From positions 124,001-188,000 of the forward strand of contig DATMRS010000009.1 in the NCBI GenBank assembly GCA_035566015.1: a DNA stretch of 64,000 bases, in the 5' to 3' direction. A program made the position numbers and the translations under genes. Of the stretch, positions 10,968-18,331 are shown in pieces; the first letter of the stretch is position 1; every line of letters starts with the position of its first letter. This DNA comes from DATMRS01 sp035566015 (lineage in GTDB: Bacteria > Pseudomonadota > Alphaproteobacteria > Sphingomonadales > Sphingomonadaceae). Below the pieces are notes generated by a model, which did no database searches, was not told the origin of the DNA, and saw only the letters and a list, made by a program, of their open reading frames with translations.

Positions 10968-11606
10968 GTGAAGCGGACCCTGGCCGCCGTCGCGCTCGTG
11001 GCGCTCGCCGCCGTCGGCGCGTGGCAGGCGGCCGATGCGCTTCAGGACAATGCCGCCAGCCAGGAAGCGCCAACGCCGGCCGAGCCGCCGTCGGACAGCC
11101 CGCCCGTCGCCGCCACGCCCAGCCGGGCCGCCGCGTCGTCCCCGGCGCTGACCCGCGCGGAGACGCCGATGAAGCAGCGCGTCGCGGTGCTCGGCCTGCT
11201 CAACAAGCGCAACGGCATTTCGCGTGATCTGACGCTGCATCCGGGCGAATCGGTGCGCGTCGGCAACGTCATCGTACGGCTGCGCGCCTGCGAGACGACC
11301 GCGCCGTGGGAGCCTGAGCAGCTTACCGGCGCCTTCGTCCAGGTCGACGTCCACGGGCAGGATGACAAGTGGCGGCGCGTCTTTTCGGGCTGGCTGTTCA
11401 AGGAATCACCGTCGCTCAACGTCGTCGAGGATCCGGTCTATGACGTGTGGCCCAAGAGCTGCGCGATGAAGCATCCCGAAATCGGCCCCGATACCGTATC
11501 GGCGGCATCGATCTCCGCCTCCTCGGCCAGCCGGTCGAGTGCGAAGAAATCGCCCGAGGGCGAGGAAGAGCCGACGCCCAACGCGGCGTCGAGCAACGCC
11601 ACATAA
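10968..11606 (+). CDS. DUF2155 domain exported protein
   Basis: Alphaproteobacterial DUF2155 protein of unknown function, 212 aa. A GTG start at 10968 (VKRTLAAVALVALAAV) gives an N-terminal signal or anchor helix, then a Pro/Ala-rich linker to about residue 65. The conserved domain contains VAVLGLLNKRNG, VRLRACETTAPWEPE, VFSGWLFKESPSLNVVE and VYDVWPKSC. The last ~56 codons, including the end of the conserved domain, lie antisense to the 3' end of aat (169-bp overlap). It follows mlaD by 10 bp. Confidence 0.85.
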   Translation: MKRTLAAVALVALAAVGAWQAADALQDNAASQEAPTPAEPPSDSPPVAATPSRAAASSPALTRAETPMKQRVAVLGLLNKRNGISRDLTLHPGESVRVGNVIVRLRACETTAPWEPEQLTGAFVQVDVHGQDDKWRRVFSGWLFKESPSLNVVEDPVYDVWPKSCAMKHPEIGPDTVSAASISASSASRSSAKKSPEGEEEPTPNAASSNAT

Positions 11607-12148
11607 TTGTTGCGACTGATCTCGATCGCGCCGAGCGAAGCGAGGTGATCGGTGATGAACTGGCAGTCGAGCAGGCGGAAACCGCCGATCCGAAGCCGCG
11701 CGACCAGCCAGGCCAACGCCACTTTCGATGCGTCGCGCGCGCGGCTGAACATGCTTTCGCCGAAGAAGGCCGCGCCCAGCGTGACGCCATAGAGGCCGCC
11801 GACGAGCTGGCCGTCCAGCCATGTCTCGATCGAATGGGCATGGCCGCGCAGGTGGAGATCGGCATAGGCCCGTTCGATCGGGCCGTTGATCCAGGTATCG
11901 GGCCGCTCGGGCGTGCGTTCGGCGCAGGCGGCGACGACTTCGCGAAAGGCGCGATCGGCGGTGACGGTGAAGCGATCCGATCGCAGCGTCTTCGCCAGTG
12001 AACGTGACAGGCGGAACGACTCGAGCGGCAGGATTCCCCGCTTCTTCGGTTCCACCCAGAAGATGTCCGGCGCCGTCCGCCCGTCCGCCATCGGAAAGAC
12101 GCCGACCGAATAAGCACGAAGGAGCAGATCGGGATCGAGCGCGGTCAC
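11438..12148 (-). CDS. aat: leucyl/phenylalanyl-tRNA-protein transferase
   Basis: Transfers Leu or Phe from tRNA to N-terminal Arg or Lys of proteins, making N-end-rule degradation signals. The 236-aa product has LLLRAYSVGVFPMADGR, FWVEPKKRGILPLESF, WINGPIERAYADLH and GVTLGAAFFGESMFSR, all family hallmarks. A GTG at 12148 gives the normal N-terminus; the frame stays open further upstream. Its C-terminal TVSGPISGCFIAQLL is encoded inside the overlap with the DUF2155 gene on the plus strand. Confidence 0.92.
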   Translation of the reverse strand: MTALDPDLLLRAYSVGVFPMADGRTAPDIFWVEPKKRGILPLESFRLSRSLAKTLRSDRFTVTADRAFREVVAACAERTPERPDTWINGPIERAYADLHLRGHAHSIETWLDGQLVGGLYGVTLGAAFFGESMFSRARDASKVALAWLVARLRIGGFRLLDCQFITDHLASLGAIEISRNNYVALLDAALGVGSSSPSGDFFALDRLAEEAEIDAADTVSGPISGCFIAQLLGHTS

Positions 12149-12219
12149 AAGCGGGAAGAATATGCGCGCCGTCGATCGATGCAAGCGTCCTTCGCCCGAA
12201 AGGACGCGAAGCAGCGCCG

Positions 12220-12558
12220 TCAGAGGATTTCGCGCACCCGCTCGACCGGCCGGCATAGCCGCACGCCTTTTTCGGTCTCGACCAGCGGACGTTCGATCAG
12301 GATCGGATCGGCCGCCATCGCCGCGAGAATCGCCTTGTCGTCGGCCCCGGCGAGTGCCTTCGCGCCCTCCTCCTTCGTCCGCAGCCCCTCGCGCGGGGTG
12401 ATGCCCGCACGCGCATAGAGCGCGGCGAGCGTCGTCGTGCTGGGCGGATGCTTCAGATATTCGATGATCTCGACATCCAGCCCCGGCGTCTCCTGGAGGA
12501 TCGCCAGCGTGTTGCGCGACGTGCTGCAGCGCGGATTGTGCCAGATCGTCGCCTTCAC
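12220..12558 (-). CDS. arsC: ArsC/Spx-family arsenate reductase-like protein
   Basis: Thioredoxin-fold protein of 112 aa similar to glutaredoxin-dependent arsenate reductases. It has the N-terminal catalytic cysteine in WHNPRCSTSRNTL (C10) and the segments RTKEEGAKAL and PILIERPLVETEKGVRLCRP. The GTG start at 12558 overlaps the accC stop as GTGA, fixing the start and suggesting translational coupling. With no arsB, arsR or acr3 nearby, a role outside arsenic resistance is possible. Confidence 0.85.
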   Translation of the reverse strand: MKATIWHNPRCSTSRNTLAILQETPGLDVEIIEYLKHPPSTTTLAALYARAGITPREGLRTKEEGAKALAGADDKAILAAMAADPILIERPLVETEKGVRLCRPVERVREIL

Positions 12559-13919
12559 GCCCCGTCCTCCTGCTTCTCTTCGCGCGCCAGCCATTCCTCA
12601 AGCCATTTGATCGTGTAATTGCCCTTCTGGAAGTCGGGGTCGTCAAGCAGCGCCTGGTGCAGCGGGATCGTGGTCTTCATCCCCTCGATCACGAACTCCT
12701 CCAAGGCGCGGCGCAGCCGGCGCAGCGCGCCCTCGCGCGTCGTGCCGTAGACGATCAGCTTGGCGATCATGCTGTCATAATAAGGCGGCACCCGATAGCC
12801 GGCATAGAGCCCGCTATCGACGCGCACGTTCATGCCGCCTGGCGCGTGATAGCTTTTCACCAGCCCCGGTGAGGGCGCGAAGGTGCGCGGGTCCTCGGCG
12901 TTGATGCGGCACTCGATCGCGTGGCCACGGAACGTGACGTCCTGCTGGCGCAGCGTCAGCGGCTTGCCCTCGGCGACGCGGATCTGCTCGCGCACCAGAT
13001 CGAGGCCGGTGATCATCTCGGTCACCGGATGCTCGACCTGAAGCCGCGTGTTCATCTCGATGAAGTAGAACTGGCCATTCTCATAGAGGAACTCGATCGT
13101 GCCCGCGCCGCGATAGCCCATGTCGGCCATCGCCTTCGCGACGATCCCGCCCATCTCGTCACGTTGCGCGTGGCTGATGACGGGCGAGGGCGCCTCTTCC
13201 AGCACCTTCTGGTGCCGCCGCTGGAGCGAGCAGTCGCGCTCGCCCAGATGGATCGCATTGCCGTTGCCGTCGCCGAATATCTGGAACTCGATATGGCGCG
13301 GATTGCCGAGATATTTCTCCATATAGACGGTTTCGTCGCCGAACGCCGCCTTCGCCTCCGACCCCGCCTGCGCCATCAGCGTTTCGAGCTGGTCCTCGCG
13401 CTCGACCACCTTCATGCCGCGCCCGCCGCCGCCCGAGGCCGCCTTGATGAGCACCGGATAGCCGATCCGCGCGGCGATCGCCTTCGCCTCGGCCAGATCG
13501 CCGATCGCGCCGTCCGATCCCGGCACCAGCGGCAGGCCCAGCGCGCCGGCGGTGCGCTTCGCCTCCACCTTGTCGCCCATCACGCGGATATGTTCAGGCT
13601 TCGGGCCGATCCAGACGATATTGTGGCTCTCGACGATCTCTGCGAAGCGCGCATTCTCGCTCAGGAAGCCATAGCCCGGATGGATCGCGTCGGCGCCCGA
13701 GATTTCGGCCGCCGAGATGATGTTCGGGATGTTGAGATAGCTCTCGCCCGCGGGCGGCGGCCCGATGCAGACCGCCTGATCGGCCAGGCGGACGTGCATC
13801 GCGTCGGCGTCCGCCGTCGAATGCACCGCCACCGTCTTGATGCCCATCTCATGGCAGGCGCGATGAATGCGGAGCGCGATCTCGCCTCGGTTGGCGATCA
13901 GGACTTTCTGGATGTCCAT
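12555..13919 (-). CDS. accC: acetyl-CoA carboxylase biotin carboxylase subunit
   Basis: ATP-dependent carboxylation of biotin on AccB, the first step of fatty-acid synthesis. The 454-aa product has the N-terminal IQKVLIANRGEIALRI, the ATP-grasp glycine loop (LIKAASGGGGRGMKV), the ERDCSLQRRHQKVLEEAPSP motif and FIEMNTRLQVEHPVTE. The ATG at 13919 lies 4 bp after the accB stop. The longer frame to 13970 overlaps accB and is rejected. Confidence 0.98.
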   Translation of the reverse strand: MDIQKVLIANRGEIALRIHRACHEMGIKTVAVHSTADADAMHVRLADQAVCIGPPPAGESYLNIPNIISAAEISGADAIHPGYGFLSENARFAEIVESHNIVWIGPKPEHIRVMGDKVEAKRTAGALGLPLVPGSDGAIGDLAEAKAIAARIGYPVLIKAASGGGGRGMKVVEREDQLETLMAQAGSEAKAAFGDETVYMEKYLGNPRHIEFQIFGDGNGNAIHLGERDCSLQRRHQKVLEEAPSPVISHAQRDEMGGIVAKAMADMGYRGAGTIEFLYENGQFYFIEMNTRLQVEHPVTEMITGLDLVREQIRVAEGKPLTLRQQDVTFRGHAIECRINAEDPRTFAPSPGLVKSYHAPGGMNVRVDSGLYAGYRVPPYYDSMIAKLIVYGTTREGALRRLRRALEEFVIEGMKTTIPLHQALLDDPDFQKGNYTIKWLEEWLAREEKQEDGA

Positions 13920-13923
13920 GCCG

Positions 13924-14418
13924 TCACTCGACGATGACAAGAGGCTGATCGAACTCCACCGGCTGCGCATTGTCGACGAGGATCAGCTTCACCGTCCCCG
14001 CGCGCGGGCTGACGATCGGATTCATCACCTTCATCGCCTCGACGATCAGCAGCGTGTCGCCCGCCGCGACCCGATCGCCCGGCGCGACGAATGCGCGCGC
14101 GCCCGGCTCGGCCGACAGATAGGCGGTGCCCACCATCGGCGAGCGGACGGCGCCCGGATGATCGGCGGGGGCCGGCTCGGGCTGCGCCGGGGCGGCGGCA
14201 GCGACGGGCGCGCTTGCCACGGCGGCGGCCGGGGCGGCGGGCGCCGCCGTGGCAACCACCGGCGCGGCCGATCGTGCAACGCGCACGCGCCGTTCCCCGT
14301 CGCGCACTTCGATTTCGGTCAGGCGGTTCTCGTCGAGCAGAACCGCAAGCTGGCGCACGAGATCGGTATCCACCGCCATCGGCTGATCGTCCGTCTCGTC
14401 GCGGTTATCATCGGTCAT
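13924..14418 (-). CDS. accB: acetyl-CoA carboxylase biotin carboxyl carrier protein
   Basis: Carries the biotin that shuttles CO2 from AccC to the carboxyltransferase. The 164-aa product has an N-terminal oligomerisation segment, a long Ala/Pro linker (about 55-90), and a C-terminal biotinyl domain with the attachment motif VEAMKVMN and the preceding VRSPMVGTAYLSAEPGA. A GAGG lies before the ATG at 14418. Operon order is aroQ-accB-accC-arsC. Confidence 0.97.
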   Translation of the reverse strand: MTDDNRDETDDQPMAVDTDLVRQLAVLLDENRLTEIEVRDGERRVRVARSAAPVVATAAPAAPAAAVASAPVAAAAPAQPEPAPADHPGAVRSPMVGTAYLSAEPGARAFVAPGDRVAAGDTLLIVEAMKVMNPIVSPRAGTVKLILVDNAQPVEFDQPLVIVE

Positions 14419-14452
14419 TCTTGACCCTCATATTGTTTATGAAACTTCCCTG

Positions 14453-14893
14453 TCAGAGCTTGGCGGCCGCGTCCAGCGCGAGCGCGTAGGAGAGCGCGCC
14501 GAAGCCCGCTATCGTTCCCTTCGCCGCCATGCCGACAAAAGATGTGTGGCGAAACCCTTCACGGGCGTGCGGGTTCGACAGATGCACCTCGATCACCGGC
14601 ACCGCGATCGCCTTGATCGCGTCGTGGAGCGCGATCGACGTGTGCGTGAAGGCGCCCGCGTTCAGGATCGCGGCGCGCGCGTTCCGGGCGTTCGCCTCGT
14701 GTAGCCAGTCGACCAGATGCCCCTCGTGATTCGACTGGCGCATGTCGATGGTGAGGCCCAGCGCGCGCGCCTGATCCTCTAGCCGGCCGGCAATGTCGTC
14801 GAGCGTGTCGTGCCCGTAAATCTCGGGCTCGCGCGTGCCGAGCAGGTTGAGATTGGGGCCGTTCAGGACGAAGACGAGATCGGATGCGGCCAT
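14453..14893 (-). CDS. aroQ: type II 3-dehydroquinate dehydratase
   Basis: Third step of the shikimate pathway: 3-dehydroquinate to 3-dehydroshikimate. The 146-aa product has the type II signatures: FVLNGPNLNLLGTREPEIYG (catalytic Tyr), RQSNHEGHLVDWLHEA, ILNAGAFTHTSIALHDAI, VIEVHLSNPHAREGFRHTS. It lies 34 bp upstream of accB, a pairing often seen in Proteobacteria. Confidence 0.97.
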   Translation of the reverse strand: MAASDLVFVLNGPNLNLLGTREPEIYGHDTLDDIAGRLEDQARALGLTIDMRQSNHEGHLVDWLHEANARNARAAILNAGAFTHTSIALHDAIKAIAVPVIEVHLSNPHAREGFRHTSFVGMAAKGTIAGFGALSYALALDAAAKL

Positions 14894-14906
14894 TGCAGCG
14901 GAAGCC

Positions 14907-14936
14907 TTGCGGTTGCGGTGGGGCGCTTTCTATATG
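14907..14936 (+). promoter_or_regulatory. candidate promoter for the thiS-thiG fusion gene
   Basis: TTGCGG (14907-14912) and TATATG (14931-14936) with an 18-bp spacer lie about 110 bp before the thiSG start, in the divergent aroQ/thiSG intergenic region. Pattern match only. I see no thiamine-pyrophosphate riboswitch in the leader. Confidence 0.3.
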
Positions 14937-15043
14937 AGACGGGCAGGGAATTGCCAGCTTGGCGATTCCGCACCCCCTGTCCCTTCGCCCGATCGCGCCC
15001 GCGCCAGGCAAGATGCGGCGTTGCGGGGCGAACGGAGATGTGG

Positions 15044-16045
15044 ATGACGATCGACGGCACCGTCCAGATACGGATCAACGGAGAGCATCGGCGCGTGGCG
15101 GCGGGCATCACGCTTGCCGATCTCGCCCGCGAACTGGGCCTCGATCCGGCCAAGGTGGCGGTGGAACGCAATCTGGCGGTGGTCCCGCGCTCGACGCTGG
15201 AGGCGGTGCAGGTGGAAGATGGCGACGATCTGGAGATCGTGCATTTCGTCGGCGGCGGCGATCATGCCGATGCGCCGGAGGACCTTTGGACCGTCGCCGG
15301 CCGCGCCTTCCGCTCGCGGCTGATCGTCGGCACCGGCAAATATCGCGATTTCGCGCAGAATGCGGCGGCGGTCGAGGCGTCGGGCGCCGAGATCGTCACC
15401 GTCGCCGTGCGCCGGGTGAACATCGCCGATCCGGCCGCGCCGCTGCTGACCGACTATATCGACCCGAAGAAGATCACCTATCTGCCCAACACCGCCGGCT
15501 GCTACACCGGCGAGGAAGCGATCCGTACCCTGCGCCTCGCGCGCGAGGCTGGCGGCTGGGACCTCGTCAAGCTCGAAGTGCTGGGCGAGGCGAAGTCGCT
15601 CTATCCCGACATGATCGAGACGCTGCGCGCGACCGAGATATTGGCGAAGGAGGGTTTCCTGCCGATGGTCTATTGCGCCGACGATCCGATCGCGGCGAAG
15701 CGGCTGGAGGATGCGGGCGCGGTGGCGATCATGCCGCTGGGCGCGCCGATCGGATCGGGGCTCGGCATCCAGAATCCGGTGACGATCCGTCTCATCATCG
15801 AAAATGCGAAAGTGCCCGTCCTGGTCGACGCCGGCGTCGGCACCGCCTCCGACGCGGCGGCGGCGATGGAGCTGGGCTGCGACGGCGTGCTGATGAACAC
15901 CGCGATCGCCGAGGCGAAACATCCGGTGATGATGGCGGCGGCGATGAAAGCGGCAGTCGAAGCCGGCCGCCTCGCCTATCGCGCCGGCCGCATGGCGAAA
16001 CGCCGCTATGCCGACCCGTCCAGCCCGCTCGCCGGATTGCTGTAA
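15044..16045 (+). CDS. thiG: ThiS-ThiG fusion: sulfur carrier protein / thiazole synthase
   Basis: Makes the thiazole moiety of thiamine. Residues 1 to about 66 are a ThiS ubiquitin-like domain (VQIRINGEHRRV, then LEIVHFVGGG) whose C-terminal Gly pair is not terminal but runs straight into a full ThiG TIM barrel. ThiG motifs include LIVGTGKYRDF, LPNTAGCYTGEEAIR, DLVKLEVLGE (Schiff-base Lys), MPLGAPIGSGLGI and VLVDAGVGTASDAA. ATG at 15044 has GGAG six bases upstream; ATG at 15038 has no spacing to it. Length 333 aa. ThiS normally needs a free Gly-Gly carboxylate, so how the fused form accepts sulfur is an open point. Confidence 0.92.
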   Translation: MTIDGTVQIRINGEHRRVAAGITLADLARELGLDPAKVAVERNLAVVPRSTLEAVQVEDGDDLEIVHFVGGGDHADAPEDLWTVAGRAFRSRLIVGTGKYRDFAQNAAAVEASGAEIVTVAVRRVNIADPAAPLLTDYIDPKKITYLPNTAGCYTGEEAIRTLRLAREAGGWDLVKLEVLGEAKSLYPDMIETLRATEILAKEGFLPMVYCADDPIAAKRLEDAGAVAIMPLGAPIGSGLGIQNPVTIRLIIENAKVPVLVDAGVGTASDAAAAMELGCDGVLMNTAIAEAKHPVMMAAAMKAAVEAGRLAYRAGRMAKRRYADPSSPLAGLL

Positions 16046-16067
16046 GGTCAGGCCCCCCGCTATCCAC

Positions 16068-16160
16068 GCCATTCCCGCGAAGGCGGGAATCCATAAGCAC
16101 CGTCCTGCAAAAAGCGGCGAAAGCCGGCGTCTACGGATCCCCGCCTGCGCGGGGATGACG
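16068..16160. repeat. inverted palindrome doublet, copy A (93 bp)
   Basis: Two inverted copies of a hairpin unit: CCATTCCCGCGAAGGCGGGAATCCAT at the left and CTACGGATCCCCGCCTGCGCGGGGATGAC at the right, with a spacer between. Same architecture and nearly the same length as the doublets at 25812, 38429, 38554, 38678 and 62210. REP/BIME-like. Confidence 0.8.
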
Positions 16161-16198
16161 GAGAAGAAGCAAGCGCGCGACACCCAGCGGACTCCCTT

Positions 16199-16250
16199 TC
16201 CATCCGGCGACAGCCGGAATCCATGGACCCCGGCTTTCGCCGGGTGACAG
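16199..16250. repeat. short palindrome doublet, copy B (about 52 bp)
   Basis: CCATCCGGCGACAGCCGGAATCCATGGA joined almost directly to CCCCGGCTTTCGCCGGGTGACA, the two outer hairpins of the doublet family without the internal spacer. Probably a deletion derivative of the roughly 92-bp form. Confidence 0.65.
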
Positions 16251-16300
16251 AAGCGCGCGCGCGGGCAAGCGGACCGCCGACCCGCGCCCCGCCGATTTCG

Positions 16301-16855
16301 CTAGGATTCGCCCGCCGTCTCTCCGCCTTCCAGCGCATCGAAGGCGTCGCCGATCTGGCTCAGCACCTTGAGGCAGGTGGCGAGATCGTCCGGATCGACG
16401 TCGCGCAAAATCTCGTTGCGCAGCGTCGACGCCGCATCATTGACGCGATCGATCACCGGCTGCGCGGCAGCGGTGAGCGTGATACGCTTGGCGCGGCGAT
16501 CGTCCTTGTCGATCGCGCGTTCGACGAAGCCCTGCTTCTCCAGCCTGTCCAGCGCCCGCGCCAGTGTCGATTCCTCGATGCCGACGCGCTGGGCAAGTTC
16601 GCGCTGCGTGGCCGTCCGCCCGACCACCGACAGCCAGAACAGCGTCTGCCAGCCGCCGCTGCGCACCGCCGGCGTGTCGCGCAGCGTGGTGGAGAGGCGA
16701 TTGCGCCAGCGGCGGCCGGTCTGGAGCAGGCGTCGGATGAAGATGAAGCGCGCGAATGCCGCGTCATCGGCGGAGTCGGGCGGCGGCACGAGCCATTGCG
16801 CGCTATTCACCAACAACGGCCGATCTTCCGCGCCGAGAGCGTCGGGCTTGCTCAT
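16301..16855 (-). CDS. MarR-family transcriptional regulator
   Basis: Predicted winged-helix DNA-binding regulator of 184 aa. The wHTH lies at about 80-140 (WQTLFWLSVVGRTATQRELA, then IEESTLARALDRLEKQGFVERA, wing DKDDRRAKRITLT), followed by a dimerisation helix. It lies 12 bp after the GGDEF gene on the same strand and may be co-transcribed with it. No divergent target gene is adjacent, so the regulon and ligand are unknown. Confidence 0.9.
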   Translation of the reverse strand: MSKPDALGAEDRPLLVNSAQWLVPPPDSADDAAFARFIFIRRLLQTGRRWRNRLSTTLRDTPAVRSGGWQTLFWLSVVGRTATQRELAQRVGIEESTLARALDRLEKQGFVERAIDKDDRRAKRITLTAAAQPVIDRVNDAASTLRNEILRDVDPDDLATCLKVLSQIGDAFDALEGGETAGES

Positions 16856-16867
16856 CGCGGGGCGGCG

Positions 16868-17959
16868 TCAGGGCGCGATACAGACACGGTTCCGCCCCTC
16901 CTGCTTGGCGCGATAGAGTGCGGCGTCGGCATTTTTCAGGATCGCGGCGGGGCCCCGGCGGCCCGCCATGCCCGCGATCCCCGCCGAGAAGCTCAACTGG
17001 CCCAGCTCGCGCCCGGTGGCCGTCACCTTGAAGGCGTGGGCGGCAATCTCGCGGCGGATGCGATCGATCTCGGCGGCCGCGCTCGGCGCATCCATCCCCT
17101 CGAACAGCATCACGAACTCCTCGCCGCCATAGCGCGCGACGAACAGCCGCTCGATATCCCCTTGGGAGAGCGCGCCCGCGATGAACTTGATCACCTCGTC
17201 GCCGATATGATGGCCGTGAAGATCGTTCACCGCCTTGAACTGATCGATGTCGCAGATCGCCAGCGCAAGCTTCTGCCGCGAGGTGCGCGCGCGCACGAAC
17301 GCCTCGCGCAGGCGGGTGTCGAGCGCGCGCCGGTTCGGCAGGCCGGTCAGCGGGTCGGTGTCGGCGGTGCGCCGCGCCTCGGCAAGGCTCTGGCGCAGCC
17401 GCGCCACTTCCTCGCCGCTGCGGCGCAGATCGGCCTCGGCGACACGCGTCTTCTCGATCATCGCGCGGGTGAGGCCGATCAGCCCCTCGACCGCACCAGT
17501 GGACGTGCCGGCCGACGATATCCGCGCGAGCGCCGCCCCATAGTCGCGCGTCTCGCGGCCCGATCGATCGATGATCGCGATCACGTCGCCAAGATGGGCG
17601 CGCGCCTCGTCCGCCGCACGGACGAGATCGGCGGCCGACATCTCGGCGGCGTGGAGGGCGGCGACGCCCGCCATCAGGTCCGCCGTCAGCCTGCCGTTGC
17701 GGCGCAGCGCCTCGGCGATCCGCCGGCTCGTCTCCGACTCGGGGAAGCGGAGGTAAACATAAGCAAGCTCATAATGAATTGGTGAGGGCTCAAGGAAGTT
17801 GGCGGAGAGGAAAGCGCCGATATCCGAGAAAAGCTGCCCCCCATGCTCTTGCCGCAGATCGGGTTTGGCCAATCGATTATGCTCCACCTTCCCGTCCCCC
17901 ACGCTGCTCCGAGTCAATCGCAACCCCTGGTCCGGCCGCCCTGAATCAATTTGCGTCAT
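16868..17959 (-). CDS. GGDEF-domain diguanylate cyclase
   Basis: Predicted to make cyclic di-GMP from two GTP. Residues about 190-363 are a GGDEF domain: DTDPLTGLPNRRALD, AICDIDQFKAVNDLHGHHIGDEV and the active-site loop RYGGEEFVMLFEG. The N-terminal ~185 residues are helical and not a sensor type I recognise. The position of the allosteric RxxD inhibitory site (five residues before GGEEF) is not RxxD, so product inhibition is probably absent. ATG at 17959 (MTQIDSGRPDQG) chosen; the frame runs on to 18253 through atypical sequence. Confidence 0.9.
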   Translation of the reverse strand: MTQIDSGRPDQGLRLTRSSVGDGKVEHNRLAKPDLRQEHGGQLFSDIGAFLSANFLEPSPIHYELAYVYLRFPESETSRRIAEALRRNGRLTADLMAGVAALHAAEMSAADLVRAADEARAHLGDVIAIIDRSGRETRDYGAALARISSAGTSTGAVEGLIGLTRAMIEKTRVAEADLRRSGEEVARLRQSLAEARRTADTDPLTGLPNRRALDTRLREAFVRARTSRQKLALAICDIDQFKAVNDLHGHHIGDEVIKFIAGALSQGDIERLFVARYGGEEFVMLFEGMDAPSAAAEIDRIRREIAAHAFKVTATGRELGQLSFSAGIAGMAGRRGPAAILKNADAALYRAKQEGRNRVCIAP

Positions 17960-18154
17960 ATAGCCAAGAAAATACAGAGGAAGCGTAAATGAGTTCGACT
18001 CCGTATCAACCGATCTTTTTCTATCTTCGTTGGCCGAATCGGTAATTTGTTGTATGCGCGACTCGTAGTCCCCAGGGATATCCCCAGGGTTATTCGCAAT
18101 CCGGCGGCGGCCGGGTGCTCCCTTTCGTGCCGCCCCCAGATGCAGGAGGTGCAC

Positions 18155-18322
18155 ATGCCGCAACAGTGCAACCATACATATTATCTCCATCGCGCCGAGG
18201 CCGCACGGCGCCTTGCCGAGGAAGCAAGCGACAAGGCGGTACGCAACCTCCATCTCGCCATGGCGAATGAATATCGCGCCAGGGCGGCGGCATCGCCGCC
18301 GGCGGAGACCGAAGCGGGCTGA
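18155..18322 (+). CDS. small hypothetical protein, 55 aa
   Basis: Not a family I can name. The ATG at 18155 is preceded at ideal spacing by a strong AGGAGG ribosome-binding site, the main evidence that it is real. The protein starts MPQQCNHTYYLHRAEAARRL, and the central part (about residues 12-48) is Ala/Arg/Glu-rich and likely one long amphipathic helix. It lies divergent from the GGDEF gene and ends 9 bp before the convergent SDR gene. Confidence 0.65.
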   Translation: MPQQCNHTYYLHRAEAARRLAEEASDKAVRNLHLAMANEYRARAAASPPAETEAG

Positions 18323-18331
18323 GCGAAGCCG

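Noticed and set aside
12220..12558. Arsenic resistance locus
   Set aside because: Only an ArsC-family gene is present, coupled to accC; no arsR, efflux pump or arsH nearby, so an arsenic operon is not supported.
12921..13937. Plus-strand 338-codon frame opposite accC, and similar long shadows opposite pepN, uvrA, accC, ftsK and ppc
   Set aside because: All lie antisense to genes with full family motifs; their products are Arg/Asp/Leu-rich without domains or ribosome-binding sites.
14937..15043. Looked for a thiamine-pyrophosphate riboswitch before the thiS-thiG gene
   Set aside because: The CUGAGA and ACCUGAUC-type conserved segments are absent from the leader.
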